DNA of 64,000 nucleotides from Empedobacter sp036647415 (GTDB taxonomy: Bacteria; Bacteroidota; Bacteroidia; Flavobacteriales; Weeksellaceae): assembly GCF_036647415.1 (NCBI RefSeq), contig NZ_JAVXKG010000010.1, positions 33,101-97,100 on the forward strand, in the 5' to 3' direction. Shown here one piece after another: positions 1 through 7,120 of the stretch. The stretch's first letter is position 1, and each line of letters opens with the position of its first letter. Position numbers and translations under genes: made by a program. Below the pieces are notes generated by a model. It was given only the letters and a program-made list of their open reading frames with translations, was not told where the DNA came from and searched no databases.

Positions 1-1537
1 AAAAATATATCCTCCAGGTTACATTGATGATAATTATCAAAACTTATTTGAAAAATTTCTACTTTCAAGACATCCGCGAGAGGAAGAAGTTACGAGAGAT
101 TGGCGTTACAGCCAATATAAACCACTTACAAAATCAGCATTTCAACGATTAATTAATGTAGTGCGAGGATTGATTTATCAGGACACGAAACATACATTGA
201 AAATTGATGATAAAGAAAATTCAGATTATTTAGAGGGAAACAACTTCCTAGAAAAGAATAATTTTCTATCATTATTCAAAAACATTTTTCTTCAAACATT
301 GTTTGAGGACCCGAACGGATATTTAGTGGTAATTCCGTCAAAACATAAAAATGAACTTCAAAACAATACTAATCCTTTAGAAGTTTCATTTAATTATGTT
401 TCAATTACGAAAATTCTACATCAAGATGATAAAGATTTAATCTTTAAATCTAACGATGACAAACATATTTTTTGGATTAATGAAAAGGATATAATTCGTT
501 TTCGTAAAAATGAAAAATCAGAATGGACAAAAGAAGATGGTTACTTTCATCACGATTTCGGATATATTCCCGCAATAAGATTAGGTGGAATATTTGCAAA
601 CAATGGTTTTTATAAATCATTTGTAGACGATGCAATCCCTATCGCTGACGAATTTATTTCTTCTTATTCTTCTGAGCAGTTAATTGATAAAGAAGCTTCA
701 CATCCTTACATACAACAGGCAACGGTAGAGTGTCCAACGTGTAACGGAATTGGATCTACACAGGCAGATGTTGAAATATGCGATTTATATCCAAATGGTG
801 TTAAACAAGTTGAATGTAAAACTTGTCATGGTAAAAAGCAAATTTCCATTAATCCAGCTGAACGCTATGAAGTTCCTGTTGAAGAAATGGACAAGCAAAT
901 GGTTAAAATTATTAATCCTGATGTTGGCATTAATCAATATCATCGTAATAAAAACAAGGATATTTTTAATAGCATTCTTGATGCGTTGAATTTATTAAAA
1001 GTTGATGAAGCGCAGAGCGGGCTTGCAAAAACAATTGATCGCGATAATCTATATCAATTCACTTCAAGTGTATCGGATAGATTATTTGAGTTAAAAGACT
1101 TTTGTTTAAAATGTTTCATTAGTTACAGAAGTCCTGATTCTAAAAAGGTTAAAGGAGGTTACACACTTCAAAAGCCTTACAAATTCGAAACGCAAAATGC
1201 ACAAGAATTGTTGGACGAATTATCTACTGCTCAATCCAATGGTACTCCTATTCATGTAAGAAAATATTTGATTAACGAATTTGTAAATAAACGATATAAA
1301 GGAAATGATGTTGATTTAAAAATAAATCAAATCTATGCCAATCTTGATAAGACTTTTGGATTAACGCTTGATGAAATTAAACTTTCAAAAGAATTAGGAT
1401 TGATTACAGATGATAACATTACTGAATCTATTCGAATTAAAAACAAAATTAATTCTATTATAATCGACAAGTCAAAGGATTACATTCGAACAAAATCAGT
1501 TGAAGAGTTAATAAAAGAAATTAATATTATTGATTAA
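1..1537 (+). CDS. Putative phage portal protein (5'-partial at window edge)
   Basis: The reading frame is open from base 2 without a stop, so the gene starts left of the window; the internal GTG at 161 is not its start. The visible part is about 511 residues. It resembles portal-like proteins of Bacteroidota temperate phages: a residue stretch with LADEF-like and SSEQ motifs, a four-cysteine zinc-ribbon insert (VECPTCNGIG and VECKTCHGKK, near 747-840), then a helical part containing DEAQSGLAKTIDR and a C-terminal helical tail. A portal forms the dodecameric DNA gate at the capsid vertex. Position just upstream of scaffold-like and capsid genes fits. Family assignment is from memory of similar proteins, not a search. 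Confidence 0.6.
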   Translation, partial: KIYPPGYIDDNYQNLFEKFLLSRHPREEEVTRDWRYSQYKPLTKSAFQRLINVVRGLIYQDTKHTLKIDDKENSDYLEGNNFLEKNNFLSLFKNIFLQTLFEDPNGYLVVIPSKHKNELQNNTNPLEVSFNYVSITKILHQDDKDLIFKSNDDKHIFWINEKDIIRFRKNEKSEWTKEDGYFHHDFGYIPAIRLGGIFANNGFYKSFVDDAIPIADEFISSYSSEQLIDKEASHPYIQQATVECPTCNGIGSTQADVEICDLYPNGVKQVECKTCHGKKQISINPAERYEVPVEEMDKQMVKIINPDVGINQYHRNKNKDIFNSILDALNLLKVDEAQSGLAKTIDRDNLYQFTSSVSDRLFELKDFCLKCFISYRSPDSKKVKGGYTLQKPYKFETQNAQELLDELSTAQSNGTPIHVRKYLINEFVNKRYKGNDVDLKINQIYANLDKTFGLTLDEIKLSKELGLITDDNITESIRIKNKINSIIIDKSKDYIRTKSVEELIKEINIID

Positions 1538-1560
1538 TATATTTATAATATTTATATTTG
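1530..1560 (+). promoter_or_regulatory. Consensus Bacteroidota promoter for the capsid module
   Basis: TTG (1530-1532), a 20-bp spacer and TATATTTG (1553-1560) match TTG-N19-21-TAnnTTTG exactly. It overlaps the stop codon of the portal gene and would start transcription about 10 bases before the ATG at 1577, giving the scaffold/capsid genes their own transcript. Confidence 0.6.
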
Positions 1561-1576
1561 TATAAATAATATCCCT

Positions 1577-1888
1577 ATGGCTAAGAAAAAAGATAATCAA
1601 ACGGAAGTTGCAACGGAAAATAACGATGCGACTGTTGAGAATTTAGAAACTCAAAATACTGAAACTACAAACGAAGTTTTAGAGCCAGTTGTTTTAGAAA
1701 ATAACCAAACGGAAGTTACAACGGAAAATAACGATGCGACTGTTGAGCCTTTGAAAGCTGAGATTATTGAGCCAAAAACTGAACCATTGCGTCAAAATGC
1801 AGTTGATGGTACGGTTGAGGTAAAAGGATTGAATTACAATATTTCTGTAAGCGAAAAAACAGCAAGAATAATTTCAAATTTCAAATAG
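1577..1888 (+). CDS. Small acidic repeat-bearing phage protein
   Basis: This 103-residue protein is rich in Glu, Thr, Asn and Val and has no recognisable domain. A basic start (MAKKKD) is followed by two near-identical 15-residue units, NQTEV[AT]TENNDATVE, then a short ordered C-terminus (VEVKGLNYNISVSEKTARI). It lies between portal and scaffold-like genes, where phages often carry small head proteins. The repeat region is probably disordered. Function unknown; it is clearly translated context because the ORF is tightly packed, three bases from the next gene. Confidence 0.6.
   Translation: MAKKKDNQTEVATENNDATVENLETQNTETTNEVLEPVVLENNQTEVTTENNDATVEPLKAEIIEPKTEPLRQNAVDGTVEVKGLNYNISVSEKTARIISNFK
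1595..1747 (+). repeat. 45-bp direct repeat, two copies
   Basis: Copies at 1595-1639 and 1703-1747 differ at only two of 45 positions and are in frame, so they duplicate a 15-residue unit. The low divergence at synonymous sites suggests a recent duplication. Confidence 0.85.
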
Positions 1889-1890
1889 TC

Positions 1891-2097
1891 ATGGGAAAAA
1901 GAAAACAAGAAGAAGAAGTTTTAAAACCTGAGATTATTGAAACTAAGCAAAGTGATATTCCTTTAGGTTTTGGCGAGTGTTTAATTGAAATTCTTGATGG
2001 AACTGATAAAGGAACACAATTCAAGACTTCAATAGTCGCGGCTGAAAAATATTATAACGATGAATCAAAATTCAAAGTTTTAAAAAAAAATCAATAA
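1891..2097 (+). CDS. Hypothetical small phage protein
   Basis: A 68-residue protein starting three bases after the preceding stop. The N-terminal third is charged (KRKQEEE) and echoes the preceding protein in the words PEIIET/AEIIEP; the rest (GFGECLIEILDGTDKGTQF) looks like a small beta fold. No family recognised. It is part of the tightly spaced portal-to-capsid gene row, so a structural or assembly accessory role is an inference from position. Confidence 0.5.
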   Translation: MGKRKQEEEVLKPEIIETKQSDIPLGFGECLIEILDGTDKGTQFKTSIVAAEKYYNDESKFKVLKKNQ

Positions 2098-2109
2098 CAA
2101 CAACATTAT

Positions 2110-2940
2110 ATGAAACTAACAAAGGAACAAATTCAGGCAGTATTTTCAGGACTGGGAATTGCACAAGCTGTGGAGATAGTTAATTCAATTGAAGAAGCTG
2201 ATTCGACTTTTAATGCAGATGAAACATTAAATAGTTTTATTGCGACCAAAGAACCGATTTATTTAACAAAATTCAATGAATCTGTACTTCCTAATAAAAT
2301 CAAAGAAGTTGCGGGAGAATTTGGAGGAAAGCTGAACGGATATATTCGTAAAGCTTCTAATAATCAAATCCCTTTAGTTGATTTACAAGATTTATCCGAT
2401 GCAGATAAAATTTCAAAATTAGTTGAAATTCTTGACGCCAATAAAGGTAAAGATTCGGAAGAATTAAGAGGTCAATTGATAAAAGCGATTGAAGAGCATA
2501 CAGTCGAAATTGATAAATTAAAAACAGATCATCAGACTGCTTTGAGTTTATCAGATAATAAATTAGTTGATTATCGTATTTCTGATTATTTGACAACAAA
2601 AATACTTCCTACTATTCCTTTAGTTGATGGAGATGTTTCGATTAGAACTAATTTATTGAAATCTGCAATGTCAGAAAAATATCATTTAATGATGAATGAA
2701 AAAAATGAATTAGAATTTAGAGATAAAGAAAATATTGAAAAACCAATAATTGTTGATAACAATAAGTTCTTAAATCCATCTGATTTTGCAACTGAATATC
2801 TAACAGGTTTAGGTATTGTAAAAAAAGATAATCGTCACGATGAAACGGAAACGGACAAAGGCGGTAATCAACAAAACCAATCATCTTTCAGTAATACTGG
2901 AATTGATAAAACTACAAACGATGCCTTAGCTAATTTATAA
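2110..2940 (+). CDS. Scaffold-like phage assembly protein
   Basis: This 276-residue, mostly helical and charged protein sits directly before the major capsid gene, the usual place of the scaffolding protein. The centre (LVEILDANKGKDSEELRG and EEHTVEIDKLKTDHQTAL) looks coiled-coil, and the tail is polar and low complexity (DETETDKGGNQQNQSS). These are general features of scaffold or GP20-like proteins; no sequence signature proves it. The stop is embedded in a 10-bp inverted repeat. Confidence 0.5.
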   Translation: MKLTKEQIQAVFSGLGIAQAVEIVNSIEEADSTFNADETLNSFIATKEPIYLTKFNESVLPNKIKEVAGEFGGKLNGYIRKASNNQIPLVDLQDLSDADKISKLVEILDANKGKDSEELRGQLIKAIEEHTVEIDKLKTDHQTALSLSDNKLVDYRISDYLTTKILPTIPLVDGDVSIRTNLLKSAMSEKYHLMMNEKNELEFRDKENIEKPIIVDNNKFLNPSDFATEYLTGLGIVKKDNRHDETETDKGGNQQNQSSFSNTGIDKTTNDALANL

Positions 2941-2950
2941 TTAGCTAAGG
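2924..2950 (+). other. Perfect hairpin across the scaffold-gene stop codon
   Basis: CCTTAGCTAA (2924-2933), loop TTTATAA and TTAGCTAAGG (2941-2950) form a perfect 10-bp stem spanning the stop codon. There is no T-run after it, so it looks like an RNA-processing or stability element rather than a terminator. It begins a 119-base leader before the capsid gene. Confidence 0.55.
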
Positions 2951-3059
2951 TTCAAAAATATTGTGGACGTTGTATGTAAAGTCCTAAAACCATACTGGTA
3001 GGTTTTCGAAGTGCCTAAAAACTTCACAAAACATTTTAAGTATTTAAAAATCTATCATA

Positions 3060-4391
3060 ATGAAAAAATTTCATATCAACGTACAACGTTGGATACGCAA
3101 TTGGTCTTTGACTAGTGCAATTCGACATGAATTTTCAGAAGCAGTTATTGCTGCATCACGTATGAATACGACTATTCAACAAAGTGATTATAAAAATGAA
3201 AATGGTGCACGAAAATTTACTGCAAAATATTTTCCTCCTATTTGTGAATTAGAATTTGATTGTTCTAAAACTATTTGCGATACTGGTACTACATTAAAAC
3301 CAAGTACAAAAGATTATTACATCAAACAATGTTCAAAATCACCTGTATTTGCAATTTCTGCAAAAGAATTACACGATTTAGATGGAATAACGCCAAATAG
3401 CTACTTTATGGAAATGTTTTCGAATGCTTTAGCAGCTGCTCGAAAATCATTCAACATTCAGTTAATTGCGTACTTTATTAAAAATATGGGACGTTTTCCT
3501 GATGGTTCACAAAGTAAAGTTGTATCATTATTTGATGTAGAAAAGAAAGTAATTGACCCTTTCGGAAATGTTGTAATCGCAAATACATTTTCAAACGCAG
3601 AATTAAATCAACCAATCGTTATTGGTGGTTCTCAGGTTCAATTTGTTCGTTCATTACTTCCTATTTCAGGACAAAATCAAGATGGTATAAATACCGCTGG
3701 GTTGCCTTACAATAACTATTTCTATGACAATGCAGTAAATGAAGCATTTGGAGGTGGAGAACATTTAATTGCATTCGACCCGCAAGTTTTAAAATTTGTA
3801 TCCTATACTGAAAATACAGATAGATGGTCAACTGATTTAAAAGGTTTGTCTGTTACTGATATTGAGGGATTATTCAGTCAAGGTAATGGTAAAAATATTT
3901 ATTTTGGTTCAATCATAGATCCAGTTACTGGTTTAATGTGGGATTTAGATGTAGTACACGAACCTTGTGCAGATGGTAATAAATTTGGTGAATGGCGTTT
4001 TCAATTTGGGTTATTTTGGGATGTTTTCTTTATGCCTGATCGTGTTTGTAACGACGCTTCTGTAAATGGAGTATTCCATTTCAATAGTTGCCAAGTTGCG
4101 CCTACTGTTTGTCCTGATGTAACACCAGTTACACCAATTCAAAAATCTGTATTTGAGTGGACACCTCCAGCAGATTGTTATCCAAAATTTGTAGACACAA
4201 TTAAATTAGGTTCTACAGATTTCGGAGTTGAAGCAAACATTAATGATATTAATGATTTAGCAGCTGCTTTAAATTCAGCTGGAACTTATCAATTTGCGGT
4301 TAGTGGTACTAAAATCACTTATCAAGGATATTCGCCAATTACTGGTAATATCAATGATATAATTCAAATTGCATTCACAAAACAAGTGTAA
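3060..4391 (+). CDS. Putative major capsid protein
   Basis: A 443-residue protein following the scaffold-like gene and followed by a strong terminator, the usual context of a major capsid gene. It has an N-terminal helical start (RHEFSEAVIAASRM), many aromatic and beta-prone segments, and eight scattered Cys. After about residue 355 a Pro/Thr-rich linker (VCPDVTPVTPIQKS) leads to a small C-terminal beta domain, perhaps a surface decoration domain. HK97-like folding is expected but cannot be shown from sequence alone. The 119-base untranslated leader is long compared with its packed neighbours. Confidence 0.6.
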   Translation: MKKFHINVQRWIRNWSLTSAIRHEFSEAVIAASRMNTTIQQSDYKNENGARKFTAKYFPPICELEFDCSKTICDTGTTLKPSTKDYYIKQCSKSPVFAISAKELHDLDGITPNSYFMEMFSNALAAARKSFNIQLIAYFIKNMGRFPDGSQSKVVSLFDVEKKVIDPFGNVVIANTFSNAELNQPIVIGGSQVQFVRSLLPISGQNQDGINTAGLPYNNYFYDNAVNEAFGGGEHLIAFDPQVLKFVSYTENTDRWSTDLKGLSVTDIEGLFSQGNGKNIYFGSIIDPVTGLMWDLDVVHEPCADGNKFGEWRFQFGLFWDVFFMPDRVCNDASVNGVFHFNSCQVAPTVCPDVTPVTPIQKSVFEWTPPADCYPKFVDTIKLGSTDFGVEANINDINDLAAALNSAGTYQFAVSGTKITYQGYSPITGNINDIIQIAFTKQV

Positions 4392-4413
4392 AAAATATAA
4401 TAGTGTTGATTGT

Positions 4414-4456
4414 ACCCGCCTTGATCTTAGTTACTATGAGTACGGGCGGGTTTTTT
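4414..4456 (+). terminator. Rho-independent terminator after capsid gene
   Basis: ACCCGCC (4414-4420) pairs with GGCGGGT (4445-4451), followed by a run of six T. It is G+C-rich against a very AT-rich background and lies 22 bases after the capsid stop. Confidence 0.8.
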
Positions 4457-4467
4457 AATAAAAAGTT

Positions 4468-5433
4468 ATGACTAATTGCTTATCAAATATAGTTTCAGTT
4501 TCTAATCCTTGTAATAATGAAAAAATTATTAGTTCAAGTGGTTATGATATTCTTGATGCGCCTGAAATTAATCTTTCCAATGTTGCTCAAATTGCAAATT
4601 CAGACACTCCAAATGGTTATGAATTTTTGAAAAAGCAATTATCAAATGCGACAAGGGATATTGTTAATGATTTCATTGCGCTATTGAATACTAATAATTT
4701 GATAACTAAAATTTTCAGCACTTCAATTGTTACTGGAGAATTCAATAATTCGTACACAAATACAGCGAATAATAAACAAGGAATCTCTATCAACAGAAAT
4801 TTAAAAAATCATCGACCAAATTCAATCAAAAAACTTGTTGTACAAGATGTTTTGATTTATCCTATTTCAGATCATACAAATACAAATTTGTTTATTCAAG
4901 ATGGTTCAGAAATAAAACAAATTCCTATCCAATTAATCGGAGGAAAAATAAATAAGTTTTCAATCAATCACAGAATTGAAAATTCAAAAGTAAATATCTA
5001 TTTAGATAACATTCCTACTTACGCATCAAATCTAACGTGTTTAGTTGGTTGTGGCGGTACTATTCCTAACGAATGCGGATATGTGAAAGGATATAACAAT
5101 GGTAATGAAGTTCAACGCGAGGGATTCGGAATTAACGCTGTATTTACGTGTGAATGTGATTATGAAAGTTTGCTTTGTCGATACTCTAAATCGTATGTTG
5201 GAAAAATTATTTTTCTTAAAACACGTGCAAATATTTTGAAAGAACGCATCCATAATGATAGAATCAATTCATTCATTATTTACGGACGTGATGAAGCAGA
5301 AAAACTATCTATTGAACTGGAGAATGAATACCGCGAAACTTGGAATGCTTTTGTTGAAAGTGTGCCAAATTTATTAATTAACGATACTGATTGTATCGAT
5401 TGTCAAAAAGTGAAAATCGTAGTTAACGTATAA
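4468..5433 (+). CDS. Hypothetical phage structural protein
   Basis: This 321-residue protein was not recognised. It has a mixed N-terminal half and a Cys-rich middle (LVGCGGTIPNECGY and FTCECDYESLLCRYS), then a helical segment and a CIDCQK motif near the C-terminus. Its stop overlaps the start of the next gene by one base, so it belongs to the head-tail joining row. Cys-rich C-termini recur in the neighbours at 3060, 5962 and 6495, which may mean metal binding or disulphides in the virion; that is speculation. Confidence 0.55.
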   Translation: MTNCLSNIVSVSNPCNNEKIISSSGYDILDAPEINLSNVAQIANSDTPNGYEFLKKQLSNATRDIVNDFIALLNTNNLITKIFSTSIVTGEFNNSYTNTANNKQGISINRNLKNHRPNSIKKLVVQDVLIYPISDHTNTNLFIQDGSEIKQIPIQLIGGKINKFSINHRIENSKVNIYLDNIPTYASNLTCLVGCGGTIPNECGYVKGYNNGNEVQREGFGINAVFTCECDYESLLCRYSKSYVGKIIFLKTRANILKERIHNDRINSFIIYGRDEAEKLSIELENEYRETWNAFVESVPNLLINDTDCIDCQKVKIVVNV

Positions 5434-5972
5434 TGGAAATTCAGGATTACATAAAAAAAATTCAATACTTAAAAGAAAGTTTACCAAAACGTTTGAATGA
5501 AACTGTATATCCTGAAATAGCCGAATCAATAACTAATGAATATAAAAATAGAATTTTCACTAAAGGTTTAGATTCTGACGAATCAAAAATAGGTGAATAT
5601 TCAGAAAAACCAATGAACGCTACAAAGGAGCAATTTGTAAAAAAGGCTGCTTTTACTTCAACAAGCAAAAGCGGAAAAACAATGAAGTTAAAAAGTGGTT
5701 ATAAAGAATTAAAACAAGTTCAAGGTTTGAAAAATGAATCTGTGAATTTGGTTTATTCAGGAGATTTACGAAAATCAATTCAATCAAATGTTGACGCAAA
5801 TGGTTTTGTAATTGGTTTTACTGATAAAGAAAATGCCGATAAGGCTCAAAAATTAGAAGATAAATACGGAAAAGCAATTTTTAAATTATCAGATAATGAA
5901 GTTTTAAAAATGAAACAACGTGTTGTTACTGCTTTGAAGAAAATACATAAATCCATTTTTTATGCTGATTAA
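5433..5972 (+). CDS. Phage virion morphogenesis / HK97-gp10-like protein
   Basis: A 179-residue protein with the pattern of Bacteroidota phage virion-morphogenesis proteins: an N-terminal helix, a basic mid-region with GEYSEKPM and SGKTMKLKSGYKELK, then the conserved NLVYSGDLRKSI and a following VIGFTDKENADKAQKLE. The family (Mu gpG / HK97 gp10 type) acts in tail completion or head-tail joining. The start overlaps the preceding stop by one base and the end overlaps the next gene by 11 bases. Confidence 0.6.
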   Translation: MEIQDYIKKIQYLKESLPKRLNETVYPEIAESITNEYKNRIFTKGLDSDESKIGEYSEKPMNATKEQFVKKAAFTSTSKSGKTMKLKSGYKELKQVQGLKNESVNLVYSGDLRKSIQSNVDANGFVIGFTDKENADKAQKLEDKYGKAIFKLSDNEVLKMKQRVVTALKKIHKSIFYAD

Positions 5973-6498
5973 TCAATCTGAAATAAAAGACAATATTTTA
6001 AATAAATTGAAATTCTTTGATAATGGATTTTCAGATTTATTCTTGGATTATACTGCCGAAAGAATTGTTTCGTACGAAAATGATACTTCGATTGCTTATG
6101 GTGTTGATGATCGATTCGGGAATTACTTCTATTTACGAAATGATGGAAATATTCAGATTTCAAAAACAAATGAAATTGTGGCCCATCTTTCCAATTTAGA
6201 ACTTAAAAATCCAGTTGTTTTAGTAGCTGTAGTTTCAGATGCTAATCCAAATGAATTATTGAAATGTTTATTAAATGCGCTTGGAACTTTCAACGAAATT
6301 GAAATAAACAGAGCATTTATTACAAATGAGAAAGTAATTACTTCGGAATATTCATTCCTTAAATCAGATGCACAAAAAAATATTTTAGCACGATTAGGAA
6401 ATAAAACATTGATAAAAATAGGTTTTACAATGTTTGAAAATTTTCAGCCAAATGACCGTGATTGTTTTGATTGTAACCCGTGCAAAGATTGCTTATGA
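5962..6498 (+). CDS. Hypothetical phage protein with Cys-rich tail
   Basis: A 178-residue alpha/beta protein starting inside the preceding gene. The C-terminus ends in CFDCNPCKDCL, four closely spaced Cys in a possible metal-binding arrangement. No family recognised. Position after a gp10-like gene suggests a connector or tail-terminator role, but sequence does not confirm it. It ends with an ATGA overlap with the next gene. Confidence 0.55.
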   Translation: MLINQSEIKDNILNKLKFFDNGFSDLFLDYTAERIVSYENDTSIAYGVDDRFGNYFYLRNDGNIQISKTNEIVAHLSNLELKNPVVLVAVVSDANPNELLKCLLNALGTFNEIEINRAFITNEKVITSEYSFLKSDAQKNILARLGNKTLIKIGFTMFENFQPNDRDCFDCNPCKDCL

Positions 6499-6767
6499 AA
6501 TGTATAAAAAATGCAATAAAACTAGGTTGCTTTAGTGCATGCGAACCAATTCCAATTGGTATAAAAGCAGATATTCCTGGAGAGTGGCGAATTGAAATAA
6601 ATTTTATGAACATCGTAAAAGTTGTGAAGAAAAATTATGAAGCTAACGAGGAATTAATAATTAACGAAAAACTGAATGAAGATTTTACATACTTAATTCA
6701 AGTATTTAACCCAAATAATGAACTACAAGGATTTTATTCCTTTAAAACTTATAAAACATGCTATTAA
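6495..6767 (+). CDS. Hypothetical small phage protein
   Basis: The ATG at 6495 is preferred over the upstream GTG at 6480 because it overlaps the previous stop as ATGA, the coupling used throughout this operon. The 90-residue product begins MKCIKNAIKLGCFSACEPIP and then has a beta-rich part (GEWRIEINFMNIVKVVKKNY and LIQVFNPNNELQGFYSF). Similar short proteins with a CEPI motif near the start occur in Bacteroidota phages next to tail genes; the role is unknown. It overlaps the next gene by 10 bases. Confidence 0.55.
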   Translation: MKCIKNAIKLGCFSACEPIPIGIKADIPGEWRIEINFMNIVKVVKKNYEANEELIINEKLNEDFTYLIQVFNPNNELQGFYSFKTYKTCY

Positions 6768-7120
6768 CAATATTAATTATATTCTATTTACTTGGCGTAG
6801 CTTCATTTAGCTTCATCTTTTATATGTCAATTCAAGAGGGGCAATGGTTGGATTTATTATTCGACTGGCAAAAAACTCTTAGAAAATGGGATATTTCAGG
6901 AACTAAAAAAGGTCTTTTTTTAAGCAAAATATTAGGTTATTGTGAACTGTGTTTTTCTCATTTTGTTTCTTTTGTTGCGTTTTGGTTTTTATTGGTTTGT
7001 GTAGATTTATTGTTTGATCTACACATTCCAATATTTATCTATTTCATTTGGTATTTAGTACAAGTTTCATTGCAAACAACACTTAATTTATTTTTTATCA
7101 CAAAATTATTTAACAAATGA
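6758..7120 (+). CDS. Phage integral membrane protein
   Basis: A 120-residue protein with three or four hydrophobic segments: residues 2-24, about 65-90 (FVSFVAFWFLLVCVDLLF) and 92-115. A cytoplasm-facing stretch between segments one and two contains WQKTLRKWDISGTKKG. No family recognised. A membrane protein between virion genes and the tail-fibre gene is unusual; superinfection exclusion or a second holin are options that cannot be distinguished here. Its stop overlaps the next ATG (ATGA). Confidence 0.55.
   Translation: MLLTILIIFYLLGVASFSFIFYMSIQEGQWLDLLFDWQKTLRKWDISGTKKGLFLSKILGYCELCFSHFVSFVAFWFLLVCVDLLFDLHIPIFIYFIWYLVQVSLQTTLNLFFITKLFNK

Noticed and set aside
747..840. DnaJ-like CxxCxGxG motifs taken as a chaperone gene
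   Set aside because: There is no J-domain or DnaJ C-terminal domain and the gene is embedded in a phage structural operon; read as a zinc ribbon within a portal-like protein.
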